This document shows, piece after piece, positions 12,376 to 22,790 of a DNA stretch of 64,000 nt. Every line of letters starts with the position of its first letter. Positions within the stretch are counted from its first letter, which is position 1. The stretch covers positions 310,001 to 374,000 of the forward strand of contig JAQJVL010000162.1 of NCBI GenBank assembly GCA_035578905.1. The letters are read 5' to 3'. The stretch is from Stictocephala bisonia (lineage: Eukaryota; Arthropoda; Insecta; Hemiptera; Membracidae). The position numbers and the translations under genes were made by a program. Under the pieces are notes generated by a model, which did no database searches, was not told the DNA's origin, and saw only the letters and a list, made by a program, of their open reading frames with translations.

Positions 12376-12924
12376 TCGTGATGTAGAGACAGTGTGAACA
12401 ATCGTAAAAGTAGACTATGAAATAGGGAACAGTCCTTTTTCAATAACCTCTTTAAGATCCAGGTAGGAGTTTTATAATATAATAAATTAGGATATAAAAG
12501 TTAAATATCCTGAAAAAAGATAATAAACATTATTGTACTGGTGGAGATAAACTAAAATGTTACAGAATTTCCAAAATTTAATACAGGACAAACTGGGCAC
12601 TCTTTAAGTACGTTTTATAAACAACATGTCTCAATATCAAAATCTATCACACAAAAGTCGACCATTGCCCAGCATCCCTATAAAGAAGGACACAACTCTA
12701 TAAACATAAACACCTGAAAGTTTATATAAATGTAAATGATCTCTCAAATTTAATACTTCCGACGAATACGATCTACAAAGCTACAAACTACAATACCAGT
12801 CTAATATCCGATAAAATAATTTATCCAAACAAAAGTAACAGCTGTATTTAAATGATATATAAGATTAATTTATTCGTTTACAAAATTTTTTCAGACATTG
12901 AGTTTGACGTTCGTATTTTTGGAT
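12376..12924. other. Duplication tail, then AT-rich DNA
   Basis: The first 50 bp still align with the inverted copy downstream of its stop (about 31500-31548). Nothing else is recognisable. Confidence 0.5.
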
Positions 12925-12949
12925 CTGAAGATGAGGTGTACCTCGAAAC
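12925..12949 (+). ncRNA. Hammerhead-like module
   Basis: Reads CTGAAGA-T-GAGG-TGTA-CCTC-GAAAC. The four-base-pair stem and tetraloop are perfect. The order matches a hammerhead core with a minimal helix II, apart from one extra T after the CUGANGA box. The bases after GAAAC (TCGAG) do not give the GTH cleavage triplet found in sibling modules, so this copy is probably inactive or only structurally similar. Confidence 0.45.
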
Positions 12950-13930
12950 TCGAGTGATTCTACCTGAATTCTGCAGAAATAATTGTCAAAGGTACTGTAA
13001 CCTAATCCATAGTTTATTGGCACTTCTGTAGGCAAATATAGAGCAAATAGTACTTGATAATACTTATCCATCTTGATGTTATCGTATTTATACTATTTTT
13101 CAATAAATTGTGTAAAAATTCTCAAAAGGTGAAACAATTTTTTAACATGGTTACTAATAGCTCTTTTAGTTAATCTTATGGGCAATAGAAAATTAAAATG
13201 TTTTTATTCGAGGTTTTATAACACCAGATTTTCATTATAAAGCTAATATAACGAAGAATACTTATTTCACCTAAAATAAAAAAAAATCTTTGTATTCAAT
13301 TTGTTGTTATCTTTGGAATTTCAATTTAGTAAAACGCATAATCTCATCCACAGGAGAGTAAGAGAGGGTGTTTACGTTTCATTTATAAGAAATCAACGTC
13401 AAGAAAGGAATTTGGAATAAAGTTTGGGTAAGATATTTTTATAATTTAGAGCTTCTTTTAATACAATAGGTTCTATATAATGACTATTTTAACAAAACTA
13501 GAAAAAATTACTTTATTAAAATTAAATAATATTAAATCACAATACATCTGCTATAAAATAAATATATTTCACATAAACATTACCAAAGCAATTATTTTTC
13601 TCCTTAATAATTATAAATTTTACATTTAATGCTCATATACATAATAGTCACTCATTATTAATTATTACGAAATAAGTATAAAAAAACACAGGTAATAAAC
13701 TCCTAACCAAATTAAACTACGATATAATTAGCCTTTTCTACTTCTGTAACAATTAAGGTTCATGACATTCACTTTTATGTAATTTCAAACAACAGTTAAT
13801 AATTTAACCAAGATTATTGTATTTTTATATTTACAAAATTTAAAAATCAATATTTTGGGATAGTTATAAAACGTTGATTCTGAATACATGTTACACTCCT
13901 TAATAAAATAAAACTGTATTTTTTATTTTA
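12950..13930. other. AT-rich, no gene seen
   Basis: Nothing is recognisable beyond A/T runs. The region ends at a T-rich edge that enters the 26-bp array. Confidence 0.55.
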
Positions 13931-14430
13931 TGCACTACACACATTCTATTATTTTATGCACTCCACACATTCTATTATTTTTTTATTTTATGCACTCCAC
14001 ACATTCTATTATTTTATGCACTCCACACATTCTATTATTTTATGCACTCCACACATTCTATTATTTTATGCACTCCACACATTCTATTATTTTATGCACT
14101 CCACACATTCCATTATTTTATGCACTCCACACATTCCATTATTTTATGCACTCCACAAATTCTATTATTTTATGCACTCCACACATTCTATTATTTTATG
14201 CACTCCACACATTCTATTATTTTATGCACTCCACACATTCTATTATTTTATGCACTCCACACATTCTATTATTTTATGCACTCCACACATTCTATTATTT
14301 TATGCACTCCACACATTCTATTATTTTATGCACTCCACACATTCTATTATTTTATGCACTCCACACATTCTATTATTTTATGCACTCCACACATTCTATT
14401 ATTTTATGCACTCCACACATTCTATTATTT
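13923..14430 (+). repeat. 26-bp minisatellite, 19 units
   Basis: Unit TTTTATGCACTCCACACATT plus CTATTA. The TGCAC element recurs every 26 bp from 13931 to 14407 (19 units), with one 8-bp expansion between units 2 and 3. Units are almost identical, with isolated variants (CTACAC, CCATTA, ACAAAT). Because 26 is not a multiple of three and the unit lacks forward stops, all three plus-strand frames stay open and give 131-198 codon Phe/Tyr/His-rich translations. These are an artefact of the array, not genes. Confidence 0.97.
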
Positions 14431-15320
14431 TTTTTAACTTGGGACATATACGTATTATTACCATTGTTGTTTTTAAATTTTTTGTTATCGAGTTAATTTT
14501 GTTTTCCCCTTCAAGTAGGATATTATTACATTATAATATAACGTACCAATGATATATTTTATCATATCAGGGGCGACAGTGGTCCCTACTAAAACGTCCA
14601 CACGTCTGATATTTTCAAATATAATATTGGTTTTGGTGTCTGTTGACTCTTTAGATACATTAATATATCTTTTATCATTAAGTATATCGTAATATTATAA
14701 TACGATCGAGATGCAATGCAAACGGCGCGCAGTGATCTAACCTTCGTGGATCTCCACAATGGTGAAGTGACCTCGGCACTGATAGCAAGTATCATTTAGG
14801 TAGTTAGTATATTTTTAATTTAAATGCTTTTTCTGAACAAAATAAAAAAGATTATTAATAAAACAACGGTATTTTATTTTTATAATTAATTAGATATTGG
14901 TAAAGCCATTGATCTTGCTCTATAAACTTTTTTTAATTTTAATATTTTTGTAACTTATTGATACAAAATAATTGTTATTAATACAAAACTATAAAATATC
15001 CCATTTTAAAATACATTTTTGAATATAAAATTATAGAATTATGAAATTTTAATTTTTATATTTCAATATTCTATCTTATAATTTTAAATTATATAATAAA
15101 TCAATTAAACGTGTAATATGCATATAATAGAGTTGGAACTACAAATCATAACCCTAATAACTATTATAAATCTTTCTTGACCCGTTTTCAAAGATATTGT
15201 ATTCAAGCTTTCAGTATACAAAAATAATTGATCGTACGCTAATTGTTGTGCTGTGTATTTTAAAAAAACGTTAAAATTTTCTAGACCTCCGATTTATCCT
15301 TTCTTATCATTTTATTGGTG
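14431..15320. other. AT-rich with one CpG-rich patch
   Basis: A patch at 14705-14790 holds ACGGCGCGCAGTGATC and TTCGTGGATCTCCACAATGG. It is GC-richer and may be a repeat fragment, but no second copy is in the window. The rest is plain AT-rich DNA. Confidence 0.5.
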
Positions 15321-15500
15321 TCAAAGGGGTATTTTATACTCATGTGTCAGCCCCTAAGCTAGTAACTCAAAAGATACCACTAAAAATGTTTAAAATTCAT
15401 TTACAAAAGATAGTGGTACAAAACAGTTACTTCCAACTCGTTTCCTATTGTCTACGAAGGAAAAAGAATTATCTGTTAAATGATTATAATATTAAAACAA
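15320..15500 (+). pseudogene. Possible LINE C-terminal scrap
   Basis: The frame around 15344-15460 reads PLKMFKIHLQK and then a Y/F-rich tail. This resembles the last residues of Jockey/CR1-group LINE proteins (compare the end of the reverse transcriptase at 28818-30037, with KMFKKRLFKYL). There is no catalytic motif, so the call rests on a short match. Confidence 0.35.
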
Positions 15501-15792
15501 TTATTACACGGGATCGCTGTGGGGTCTCGGCTTCCAAAAGATATAAATTTTAAAAGGTTTACAAGAGTGGAACAAAGGATCCTTAACCTTGAAAATCTCT
15601 TGCTGAGTTAGCATCATTTATCTTTCTTCTCACCCATCCAAACTAAGAACATAACAATTAGTTTTGAGTGACCTTAGAACTTAGGCTTCAGCGGCCGGTG
15701 GCATAACTAGAATCTACATTTTCTGGTGACAACCGCTTCAAGGTACTAACTACAATATTTACAAGATAACCAGACATTTTGCCCACACTGCG

Positions 15793-15820
15793 ATGTGACA
15801 TCCTCATTGGTTTCGCTGAG
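15793..15820 (-). ncRNA. Hammerhead-like module, deaminated arm copy
   Basis: This is the minus-strand arm copy inside the fold-back. Compared with the opposite arm, the box CTGAGGA reads ATGAGGA and GGGCGAAACGTC reads GGGCAAAATGTC. The latter are exactly CpG-to-CpA and CpG-to-TpG changes, so methylation-type decay of a once matching module is likely. Confidence 0.5.
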
Positions 15821-15837
15821 ACTGAAGAGAAGATGCC

Positions 15838-15869
15838 ACTGAGGATGCCACAGCACAGTGTGGGCGAAA
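15838..15869 (+). ncRNA. Hammerhead-like module
   Basis: Reads CTGAGGA-T-GCCACA...TGTGGGC-GAAAC-GTC. Helix II pairs GCC-CA with TG-GGC, leaving one bulged A. The GAAACGTC end supplies the palindromic ACGT that a minimal helix III needs and a GUC cleavage triplet. The flanks GATGCCA and TGGTTATC can pair as helix I with an internal loop. The one departure from the consensus is the extra T before helix II. Confidence 0.5.
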
Positions 15870-16162
15870 CGTCTGGTTATCTTGACAAAATTTAGATAAT
15901 ACCTTGAAGTGGTTGTCACCAGAAAATGTAGATTCTAGTTTTGAATAACTTACATAGTAATATAAACAGTTTAATTGCTTTCGTAACGTATATTTATTAC
16001 TTTTAATTAGTATTCTATACCATAAAATGTTTAAATAACATCCATGTATATATAACTATTTAAGAGGTTACTATCGGACATGGTTATTTTTATTTGTAGT
16101 TTTCCCTGTCAAAAACACCTGTCATATAGGGGTCAAGTCAACCATTTCCGACTTTGAGGCTA

Positions 16163-16175
16163 CCCCCCCCCCCCC
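16163..16175. repeat. C13 homopolymer
   Basis: Thirteen consecutive C directly abut the tail of the LINE copy. On the LINE's strand this is a G13 run just outside the element. Confidence 0.95.
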
Positions 16176-16350
16176 ATTATTTATTTATTTATTTATTTAT
16201 TTTTGTGAATGCTACATAACAGCAATGCCAATTACAATGTAGCATTAATTATTATACATCTAACAATACATGCAGCAGAGTAAGAATTCTTGATAAAGTT
16301 CTTCGATCAGTCCAGCACAAAACATTTCCAATTTAAACCATAATACACGA

Positions 16351-16618
16351 ACCATAAGATAATTATAAACATACATATATATAAACAATATAACTTAGGC
16401 TATAAAAAAGATATACACTAAATACGCTTAACATGCAAATGAGCATCCCGTAATAGTACAAATAAACGAGTGACAGTATCAGATACCATAAGATAATTAT
16501 AAACATACATATATATAAACAATATAACTTAGGCTATAAAAAAGATATACACTAAATACGCTTAACATGCAAATGAGCATCCCGTAATAGTACAAATAAA
16601 CGAGTGACAGTATCAGTT
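16351..16618 (-). repeat. 134-bp tandem duplication in LINE 3' UTR
   Basis: Two consecutive copies (16351-16484 and 16485-16618) appear identical apart from the last two bases. They sit between the LINE stop codon and its tail. Perfect identity implies a recent duplication or a family-specific 3' UTR repeat. Confidence 0.95.
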
Positions 16619-16728
16619 AACCAGTTGATATGTTAACAATAACAATATGCACAACAATAAAAATTCAACCAACATAAATAAAATTTATAAAAAAACTTAA
16701 CAAAATATAATATTAGTGTAATAACGAA

Positions 16729-19365
16729 TTATATAACTAAAACATTATGCAAACTCTCAATTTTAATGGAATGGTGAAATAAATCTATTGAGGGAGAGTA
16801 AATGTTATACAGCCTGGACATAAGATTGATAGGGGAGTAATAACCTAAGTTGGTACGTGAGTACCGCGGAGTGAGCAGGAAGGAGCAGCGAGAGTTGTGC
16901 CGAGGCACAGTGAAGTCCAGCTGAGACAACAGGCGGCTGTCGTCCAGCTCGCCGCGCGCCAGTTTCTGTAGGTACATCAGTACACACGCGTCCCGTCTTT
17001 TGGAAAGGCTCACTAATTCAAAAACACTTAATAATTGGCTATAAGGTATGAAATTGGCGGGAATTCTAAATGATTTAAAATACAAAAATCTTAAAAACTT
17101 GTTTTGAACATTTTCAATCATATCAGAGAGATAATTAACGTGTGGATACCATATTATTGACCCGTACTCTAATTTTGACCTTACCAACGAAAAGAATAAA
17201 AGCTTGAGTGAGTTCGGCTTTGTCAAAAAAAATCCCGTTCTTCTAATAAAACCCATCATGGAATAAGCTGATTTACAAATGGCTATAACATGCTCTACAA
17301 ATGAAAAATTTGAATCAAATATAATTCCCAAATCTTTAAAACTTGTCTTTAATGATAACTGTTCACCGCCAATAGAGTAATTAAAACGAATAGTATTTCT
17401 CTCAGTTTTTTTAGTAAACGTCATTACAGCACACTTTTTGACATTAAATTTTAAATTTTTTGTGCTCCATGTGAACAGCGAATGTAAATCCTCTTGCAAT
17501 AGGTGGCAATCTAACAAACTTCTAATTTTTTTGAATATTTTTATATCATCGGCATATAACAAAATTAAACTGTTCTTTACACATTTAATGATATCATTAA
17601 TAAATATTAGAAACAGTAAGGGACCAAGGTTTGAGCCTTGAGGTACGCCTGACTCAACAATAAATTTTTTGGACAAAAACCCCTCAAACAAAACATATTG
17701 TTTCCTTCTGTACAAGTAAGAAGCAAACAATTTAAGAGTGTTTTCAGTTAGACCAAAAAAGTTTAACTTACTCAGAAGGGCTAATGCAGTGACTTTATCG
17801 AAAGCCTTGGCAAAATCGGTATATACTACATCAATTTGGGCGTTATTGTCTATAGCTGACATACAGTACTGAGTGAAATTTAGAAGATTGGAGTTTATTG
17901 ACCTGTTAGGGAAAAAACCATGCTGGAATTCACTAATATGACTCTTTACGTGGAAAAATAATCTATTGTAAATAACCGATTCGAATACTTTAGCAGGCGA
18001 GGATAAAAGAGCAATGGGTCGGTAGTTTTTTATGTCCTTTTTAGAACCTTTTTTCGGTACTGGTACCACTTTGGTGGTTTTCCATACGTCTGGAAAAACT
18101 TTATTTTTTACAGATAAATTAAAAAGATAATGTAACGGCGTAACAAAACACTCAGCGCAAGCTTTAAAGATGTAAGGCGGTACCTCGTCAGGCCCCATTG
18201 ATCTCTTAGGTCTCAGTTTCTTTAATCCATTTAACACCTCTTGCTTAGTTATTCCATTCAGAGTTAAAGAAGAAACATTGTCCATGACAGGTGAGGCGCG
18301 CGCCTGCTGCCACAGCTCGTCCAGGCTGAGATTACAACTTTCGTAAACAGAGCTAAAATATGTAGCCATGGCCTCCGATATCGCCGCTCCCCCCTCCACC
18401 TCCCTATCGTCCAGGTGCATTGTTGACGGGTTCTTATCAGCTGCCCTCAAACGTTTTATTGCACCCCAGAATGACCTTGGATTACTGTTTACTTCACACT
18501 CAACTGTTTTTATTTGATTCTCATATTCTAATTTAATTAGATTTTTTGTGTTTTTACGTAAATCATTGTACTCGTTTAAAAGATGAGGCATGTTGAATTT
18601 TTTATATTTTCGTTGACACCTTTCTTTCTTACTTATTAATTTTTTTAGTTCCACAGAAAACCAAGGAGGGTATTTTGACTTACGCTGTTGGTATTTTGGG
18701 ACATGTAAGTCGAGTGCAGAGTATAATTTGTTATAAAAACACTGAATTGCAAGATTTAAATCTGATATACATAGCAATTCATTCCAATCAGTATATTGCA
18801 GCTCATTATAAAGGGAATGGAAATCGGCTTTGTAAAAATTATATGAATTTGAACTGTTTTGCTTACAAACATTTTCTCTTATTTTGTGGGGCAATTCTAA
18901 GGTTATTGCAGGGTGATACCTATCAATAACAACCAAAGGGTGTGTTTCCTCAGATACAGTTAAGGCCGAAATATCCGACAAGATCAAATCCAGCGTACGT
19001 CCTAGGACATTTAACTCATTATTTTTCAAAGACAACCCATACAACTCATTAAAAAATAATAAATGCTTACATATATCATTACCCTTGGATAAGTCAAAAT
19101 CAGTTCCTGTTATGTGTAAATTAAAATCCCCCAAAATAAGTAAATGTTCATTCTTAAATTTATATATGTCTAATTTATCAAAAAAGGTTTTGTAGACATG
19201 CAATGGAGAATTCGGAGCGAAATAAACAACACATAATAAACAAGAGAAACCTGTTGAAAGAGTTACTTTGATCCAAATATTTTCATCTGTCTCGATGTTA
19301 AACAATTGAATGGCTTTAAACTTATTTTTGACAGCAATCAAAACCCCCCCACCCCTACTATACCG
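16729..19365 (-). CDS. LINE ORF2: partial endonuclease + reverse transcriptase
   Basis: The frame is open for 878 codons from the 5' break at 19365 to the stop at 16729-16731. It begins RYSRGGGVLIAV, the middle of an AP-like endonuclease domain. LILGDFNLH follows at codons 76-84 and the final endonuclease motif DRYHPAI comes later. The reverse transcriptase has KDIKNYRPIALLSS, TDFAKAFDKV (about 516-525), GVPQGSNLGP (about 573-582) and the catalytic YADD (604-607). A thumb and C-terminal region follows, ending in a typical LINE tail with NLMSRLYNIY. The protein would nick DNA and prime cDNA synthesis at the nick, but without the endonuclease N-terminus this copy should not be autonomous. Codon usage and AT content resemble the surroundings except for two GC-rich blocks (16870-16970 and 18295-18420). 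The clade call (Jockey, CR1 or related) is by motif and not tested. Confidence 0.93.
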   Translation of the reverse strand, partial: RYSRGGGVLIAVKNKFKAIQLFNIETDENIWIKVTLSTGFSCLLCVVYFAPNSPLHVYKTFFDKLDIYKFKNEHLLILGDFNLHITGTDFDLSKGNDICKHLLFFNELYGLSLKNNELNVLGRTLDLILSDISALTVSEETHPLVVIDRYHPAITLELPHKIRENVCKQNSSNSYNFYKADFHSLYNELQYTDWNELLCISDLNLAIQCFYNKLYSALDLHVPKYQQRKSKYPPWFSVELKKLISKKERCQRKYKKFNMPHLLNEYNDLRKNTKNLIKLEYENQIKTVECEVNSNPRSFWGAIKRLRAADKNPSTMHLDDREVEGGAAISEAMATYFSSVYESCNLSLDELWQQARASPVMDNVSSLTLNGITKQEVLNGLKKLRPKRSMGPDEVPPYIFKACAECFVTPLHYLFNLSVKNKVFPDVWKTTKVVPVPKKGSKKDIKNYRPIALLSSPAKVFESVIYNRLFFHVKSHISEFQHGFFPNRSINSNLLNFTQYCMSAIDNNAQIDVVYTDFAKAFDKVTALALLSKLNFFGLTENTLKLFASYLYRRKQYVLFEGFLSKKFIVESGVPQGSNLGPLLFLIFINDIIKCVKNSLILLYADDIKIFKKIRSLLDCHLLQEDLHSLFTWSTKNLKFNVKKCAVMTFTKKTERNTIRFNYSIGGEQLSLKTSFKDLGIIFDSNFSFVEHVIAICKSAYSMMGFIRRTGFFLTKPNSLKLLFFSLVRSKLEYGSIIWYPHVNYLSDMIENVQNKFLRFLYFKSFRIPANFIPYSQLLSVFELVSLSKRRDACVLMYLQKLARGELDDSRLLSQLDFTVPRHNSRCSFLLTPRYSRTNLGYYSPINLMSRLYNIYSPSIDLFHHSIKIESLHNVLVI

Positions 19366-19476
19366 TTATCTATACTATACTATACTATCTATACTATACT
19401 AGTATAGTATAGTATACTATCTATACTATACTATACTATACTATAATTTCTATACTAATATCTATCATACCGTTAC
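19366..19476. repeat. TATAC microsatellite with palindrome
   Basis: TATAC/TATAG units run from 19371 to 19445 and contain a perfect 24-bp palindrome centred between 19400 and 19401. The 9-mer ATACCGTTA occurs on both sides (19360-19368 and 19468-19476). The array marks the 5' end of the LINE insertion. Confidence 0.85.
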
Positions 19477-20720
19477 ACCCACTAATTATTTACGTAAATC
19501 TGACGAAACTCTATTAAATTATAAACTGTGATGAGGCGTGATGATGTACAGTTTATAAATGTTTCTATACTACAGGTTAGAGATTGAAAAAGCAGGAACA
19601 TATCTTTTCAGAGCCTAAAAATACTTAATTTTTGTTGAATTACGTATAATAGTTTGATTAATTTCTCAGTTATTGTATTATCGCTCTTTTCAGGCTCCAA
19701 TATTTCTACTCTCAGCAGTTATATAGTTTACATTTTTTATGTAGTTCTCGTTCTATTTTGACTTGTTGAGTCTATACATGTAATAATTGGGCTCTAACTC
19801 TGACATAATTTTTTAAATTTTTCACGTGTTTTTAACAAGATTTTTTGTAGTGAATCAATTATTTTCATATATAAAACACTTTTAGATTAGGACTAGTTTA
19901 ATCATTAGTTATAAAAATAATTTTCTTTGTTTTCTGTGATATAATAATATTTGTTCACCAAATCACGTTATCTCAATATAAATGTGCAACGTTTTAAAAC
20001 TATTACTTCCTGTATATATTAAACTATACTTAATTTGATCTATAATATAGTAACATAGTTATTTTTAATTTCAACTTTAAGTTCTTATGATAATTAATAT
20101 TTAGTACATTACCTAGATATCTAGAATTACCGACTATAAATTCCACATCACACAAACGTGTACTTAATCACAAAACTAATTTACCTAGGCACGTATAAAT
20201 GATATTTTACTTTATGATACTAAGCATACGTGTTCAAGATAATTGTAGTTTAGGTATTTAGGTCGAACATCATTTCATAATTTTAAATGTATCTAATAAA
20301 TATGAGTTTACAACATTTTCCTTTACACTTTGTAAACTGGGTTACGGAGTGTGGCAAGATAAACTAAAGGAAGACAATTAAGGACTTACAGAGTGAGTGG
20401 TTAACCCTATCTGACCCCATGTCGTCCTCTTGTAACCTTAAGTAATAGACCTTTAAAAGACCTTTCTCCCACCTAACCATGACTCGAACACTGACTGGAA
20501 AATCAGGTTCATTAACTGTGGATATATCCGTTTACAAAGCTCATTATCATACGGATTATTATGCATAGTATATTTAAGGTATTAGTTTTCCACTTAGTTT
20601 TCCACCAATTAATAAGAATGTTAAAATTGACTATCAGAACATTTGAGCTATTTAGTCATATCACTTAATTTTTTTTTTCGTTTTTGTAGCCACATTCCTT
20701 TGTATCCACGTTAATACGCA
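19477..20720. other. AT-rich, no gene seen
   Basis: Stop-dense and featureless by eye. Confidence 0.55.
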
Positions 20721-20890
20721 TCGTGGAATTATGTAGGTAGGTCCTTCTTAATCCCTAACGGTCCCTTGTATAAGTAAACTGGTAGAAAGTTATAGCAAAT
20801 ATATTGAGAGAAATCGATGATACGTCAACTTTGCTAACTGATGTATTTCCAAGTTATTCCCATCATGCACGCATCGTTCAGATGTATACA
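20721..20890. repeat. Direct repeat flanking a family X copy (left)
   Basis: Shares CTTCTTAATCC, TATAAGTAA, GAAATCGAT and TGATGTATTTCCAAG, in the same order, with 21548-21690, which lies on the other side of the family X copy at 21095-21535. The long spacing rules out a simple target-site duplication; a tandem duplication of older repeat material is more likely. Confidence 0.55.
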
Positions 20891-21094
20891 AAAAGTTTTG
20901 TAATATTTTTATGAAATATATAGAATTGTTCTCTGTTAGGAGGACATTCTTCCGATTTGTTATTACCTTATCACACAAAAATCGGAAGACGCTGCCTTTG
21001 TCGATCCCTTTTGATATATGCTGTTCTTTTGATGTATAAGCTTTTAACATTTGTGGAATACAAAATCAATGCCGACCCTATGACACGTTAGTCA

Positions 21095-21535
21095 GCACTA
21101 GTGACACCACGTGGTAACACAGATATCTGGGGACAGCGATTTGTGGTGATTGTAGGTTCTATCCTTGATTATCTTATTACCTAAATGGTGTTCGCTCAAT
21201 GGTTACCATCGACAGTGACTCTATTAAAGAAGTCCTTGTTGGGTGGGAGTTAGAGTCCCAGATGTGTGTAGAGACAGTAACTAAGTATCAGGCTTTTCAA
21301 TTTGCTTAATATAAGGCCAATACTATGTGGTTCTGGTTCCACGTAAATCTGTAGGTTCCTTACCTGCTCAGGCTATTTGGCTTTTAATAAAAATGGGTCT
21401 TTTTAAAATAACTGTCTACCTTAGATAGTAACAATGACTACACTCGTTCATCTATACTCATCACACTCTTTCAATTCTCATGTTTACCCACATCTCCTCA
21501 ATGGTGTCTTAGTTAATTCTAATGAATAATAATGA
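21095..21535 (+). repeat. Family X repeat, copy 6 (nearly full)
   Basis: Has the head CACTAGTGACACCACG, ATCTGGGGACAGCGATTTG, GCTCAATGGTTACCATCG, the TGGTTCTGGTTCCACG box-B region, GGCTATTTGGCTTTTAAT and the end GGTGTCTTAGTTAATTCTAA. It is among the most complete copies, about 440 bp. Confidence 0.8.
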
Positions 21536-21547
21536 ATACCATATAAT

Positions 21548-21690
21548 TATGGGGGACGATCCCTCTTAATCCACGATGGTATAAGTAATCGTACAGGAGC
21601 ATTGCCATGGTAAAATTAAAAGAAATCGATAGTACATAAATTTGTGAATTGATATAATGTATTTCCAAGCTATTTCCATTTCCATCTAGT
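21548..21690. repeat. Direct repeat flanking a family X copy (right)
   Basis: Partner of 20721-20890: CTCTTAATCC, TATAAGTAA, GAAATCGATAGTAC and AATGTATTTCCAAG in the same order and spacing. Confidence 0.55.
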
Positions 21691-22654
21691 TACCTAACAT
21701 TTATTGTTGATCTTGAATGGCTTTTTGTCAGAGGTGATAAGAAGCTAAACTCTACTATAAAGTTATATTATTTAATGAAGAATTTGACACATAAAATATA
21801 ATACATCGGCTTGGTTAAAAAAAATAGTTTTATTAAGGCTTACAATATAAGAATATCTTCTTATAGATTTTATCCCTAAGTTTCTCCCTTCAGTTATTCT
21901 AATTTTTTATTTTGAATGTGTACTCAATAATGTTATTAAACTTTTCCAAAAATATGCAAGTTATTAGGCACTACTTTATCTAATTTAAACAGTCAAAGTT
22001 ATACAAATACGTGAAATTAATATGGTATACATCTCACTGATATATTTTTATATTTAATGTTTTATATAAACTTTAAATTGACTATATCAAATAGTATGGA
22101 TTATAACAATACAAAATGGACAGTTAGCAGTAAAAGTTTATTAAACTATAAACAATCTGAATCCCTAATATTTTTTGTTAAAGATCACTTTAAAAATAAA
22201 AAATAATGAAACTAAAGCTAAAAAGAGAAACATTATTCATCAAATCAATTTTTATATTTGATTCTGTACTATTATTAGCATGGTAAAACACTTGAAAGAA
22301 GAAAACCATGTTGCATTATATTTGGAAGTGTGCCTCTGGAAGAAAAGCATTTCTCGCCAGTGAAGTTTTTAGAGGCGTTTAGAGAAAACAAAGTATCATC
22401 GTTTGCAACTCAATCAAGACTTTGTTTGCATTGGATTAAATTATTCCCTCTGACTTGGCTTACAGCTGTTTCCAGACATTCCTACGACATTGTTGGAATA
22501 TCTTGACTTGATATTTAAGTGTTGGAGCTTTTTAATATAACATCGAGTAATATTTACATAGACGTATTTATAGAAATAAATAGAGACACAATTTAATATA
22601 TTATAAGTCGGACTTCTTAGATTCTACTATAAAATTAATACTGTGTGTTACAAA
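21691..22654. other. AT-rich; one open segment of unknown origin
   Basis: At 22308-22507 a plus-strand frame without ATG is open for about 65 codons (contains LEEKHFSPVKFLEAF and HWIKLFPLTWL) and is less AT-rich. It lies 150 bp upstream of a reverse-transcriptase scrap and may belong to the same dead element. No recognised domain. Confidence 0.4.
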
Positions 22655-22790
22655 AATCTGTTGCGTTTTGTCGTCCACCAGGGATCAATACTTAGCCCGA
22701 TTTTGTTTTTTATCTATGTCAATAATACTGGTTCCTCACTACAGCCGATAAAACAACTCTGCCTTAGAGAAAACTTCTTCAGTGACATTC
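22655..22790 (+). pseudogene. Reverse-transcriptase scrap 1
   Basis: LRFVVHQGSILSPILFFIYV (from 22661) is the LINE motif normally written GVPQGSxLGP...IYVND. A damaged YADDTTL-like piece (TADKTTLP) follows near 22741. The following 45 bp match scrap 2. Stops and substitutions make it dead. Confidence 0.7.

Larger units (their letters stand above)
15680..15945. mobile_element. Fold-back element with paired modules
   Basis: A near-perfect inverted repeat. The outer arms AGAATCTACATTTTCTGGTG (15710-15729) and its complement (15917-15936) continue inward through TGACAACC, CTTCAAGGTA, ACAAGATAACCAGAC and CCCACACT, with a short centre near 15820-15830. Each arm holds one copy of the hammerhead-like module (see 15793-15820 and 15838-15869). 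A diverged relative with only partial symmetry lies at 56190-56390. It is probably a MITE or two head-to-head non-autonomous retroelement ends. Confidence 0.75.
16176..19365 (-). mobile_element. 5'-truncated Jockey/CR1-group LINE
   Basis: On the minus strand the element starts abruptly within the endonuclease domain at about 19365, against a TATAC microsatellite. It runs through an intact endonuclease/reverse-transcriptase frame and a 3' UTR of about 550 bp, and ends in an (AAAT)n-type tail at 16177-16203. Non-LTR elements often end in such microsatellite tails. ORF1 and the first third of the endonuclease are missing, as expected from incomplete reverse transcription. I could not recognise a target-site duplication. 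The unbroken frame suggests recent insertion. Confidence 0.9.

Noticed and set aside
13930..14552. Three overlapping 131-198 codon plus-strand frames
   Set aside because: They are translations of the 26-bp array in three registers, with no start context, homology or codon bias.
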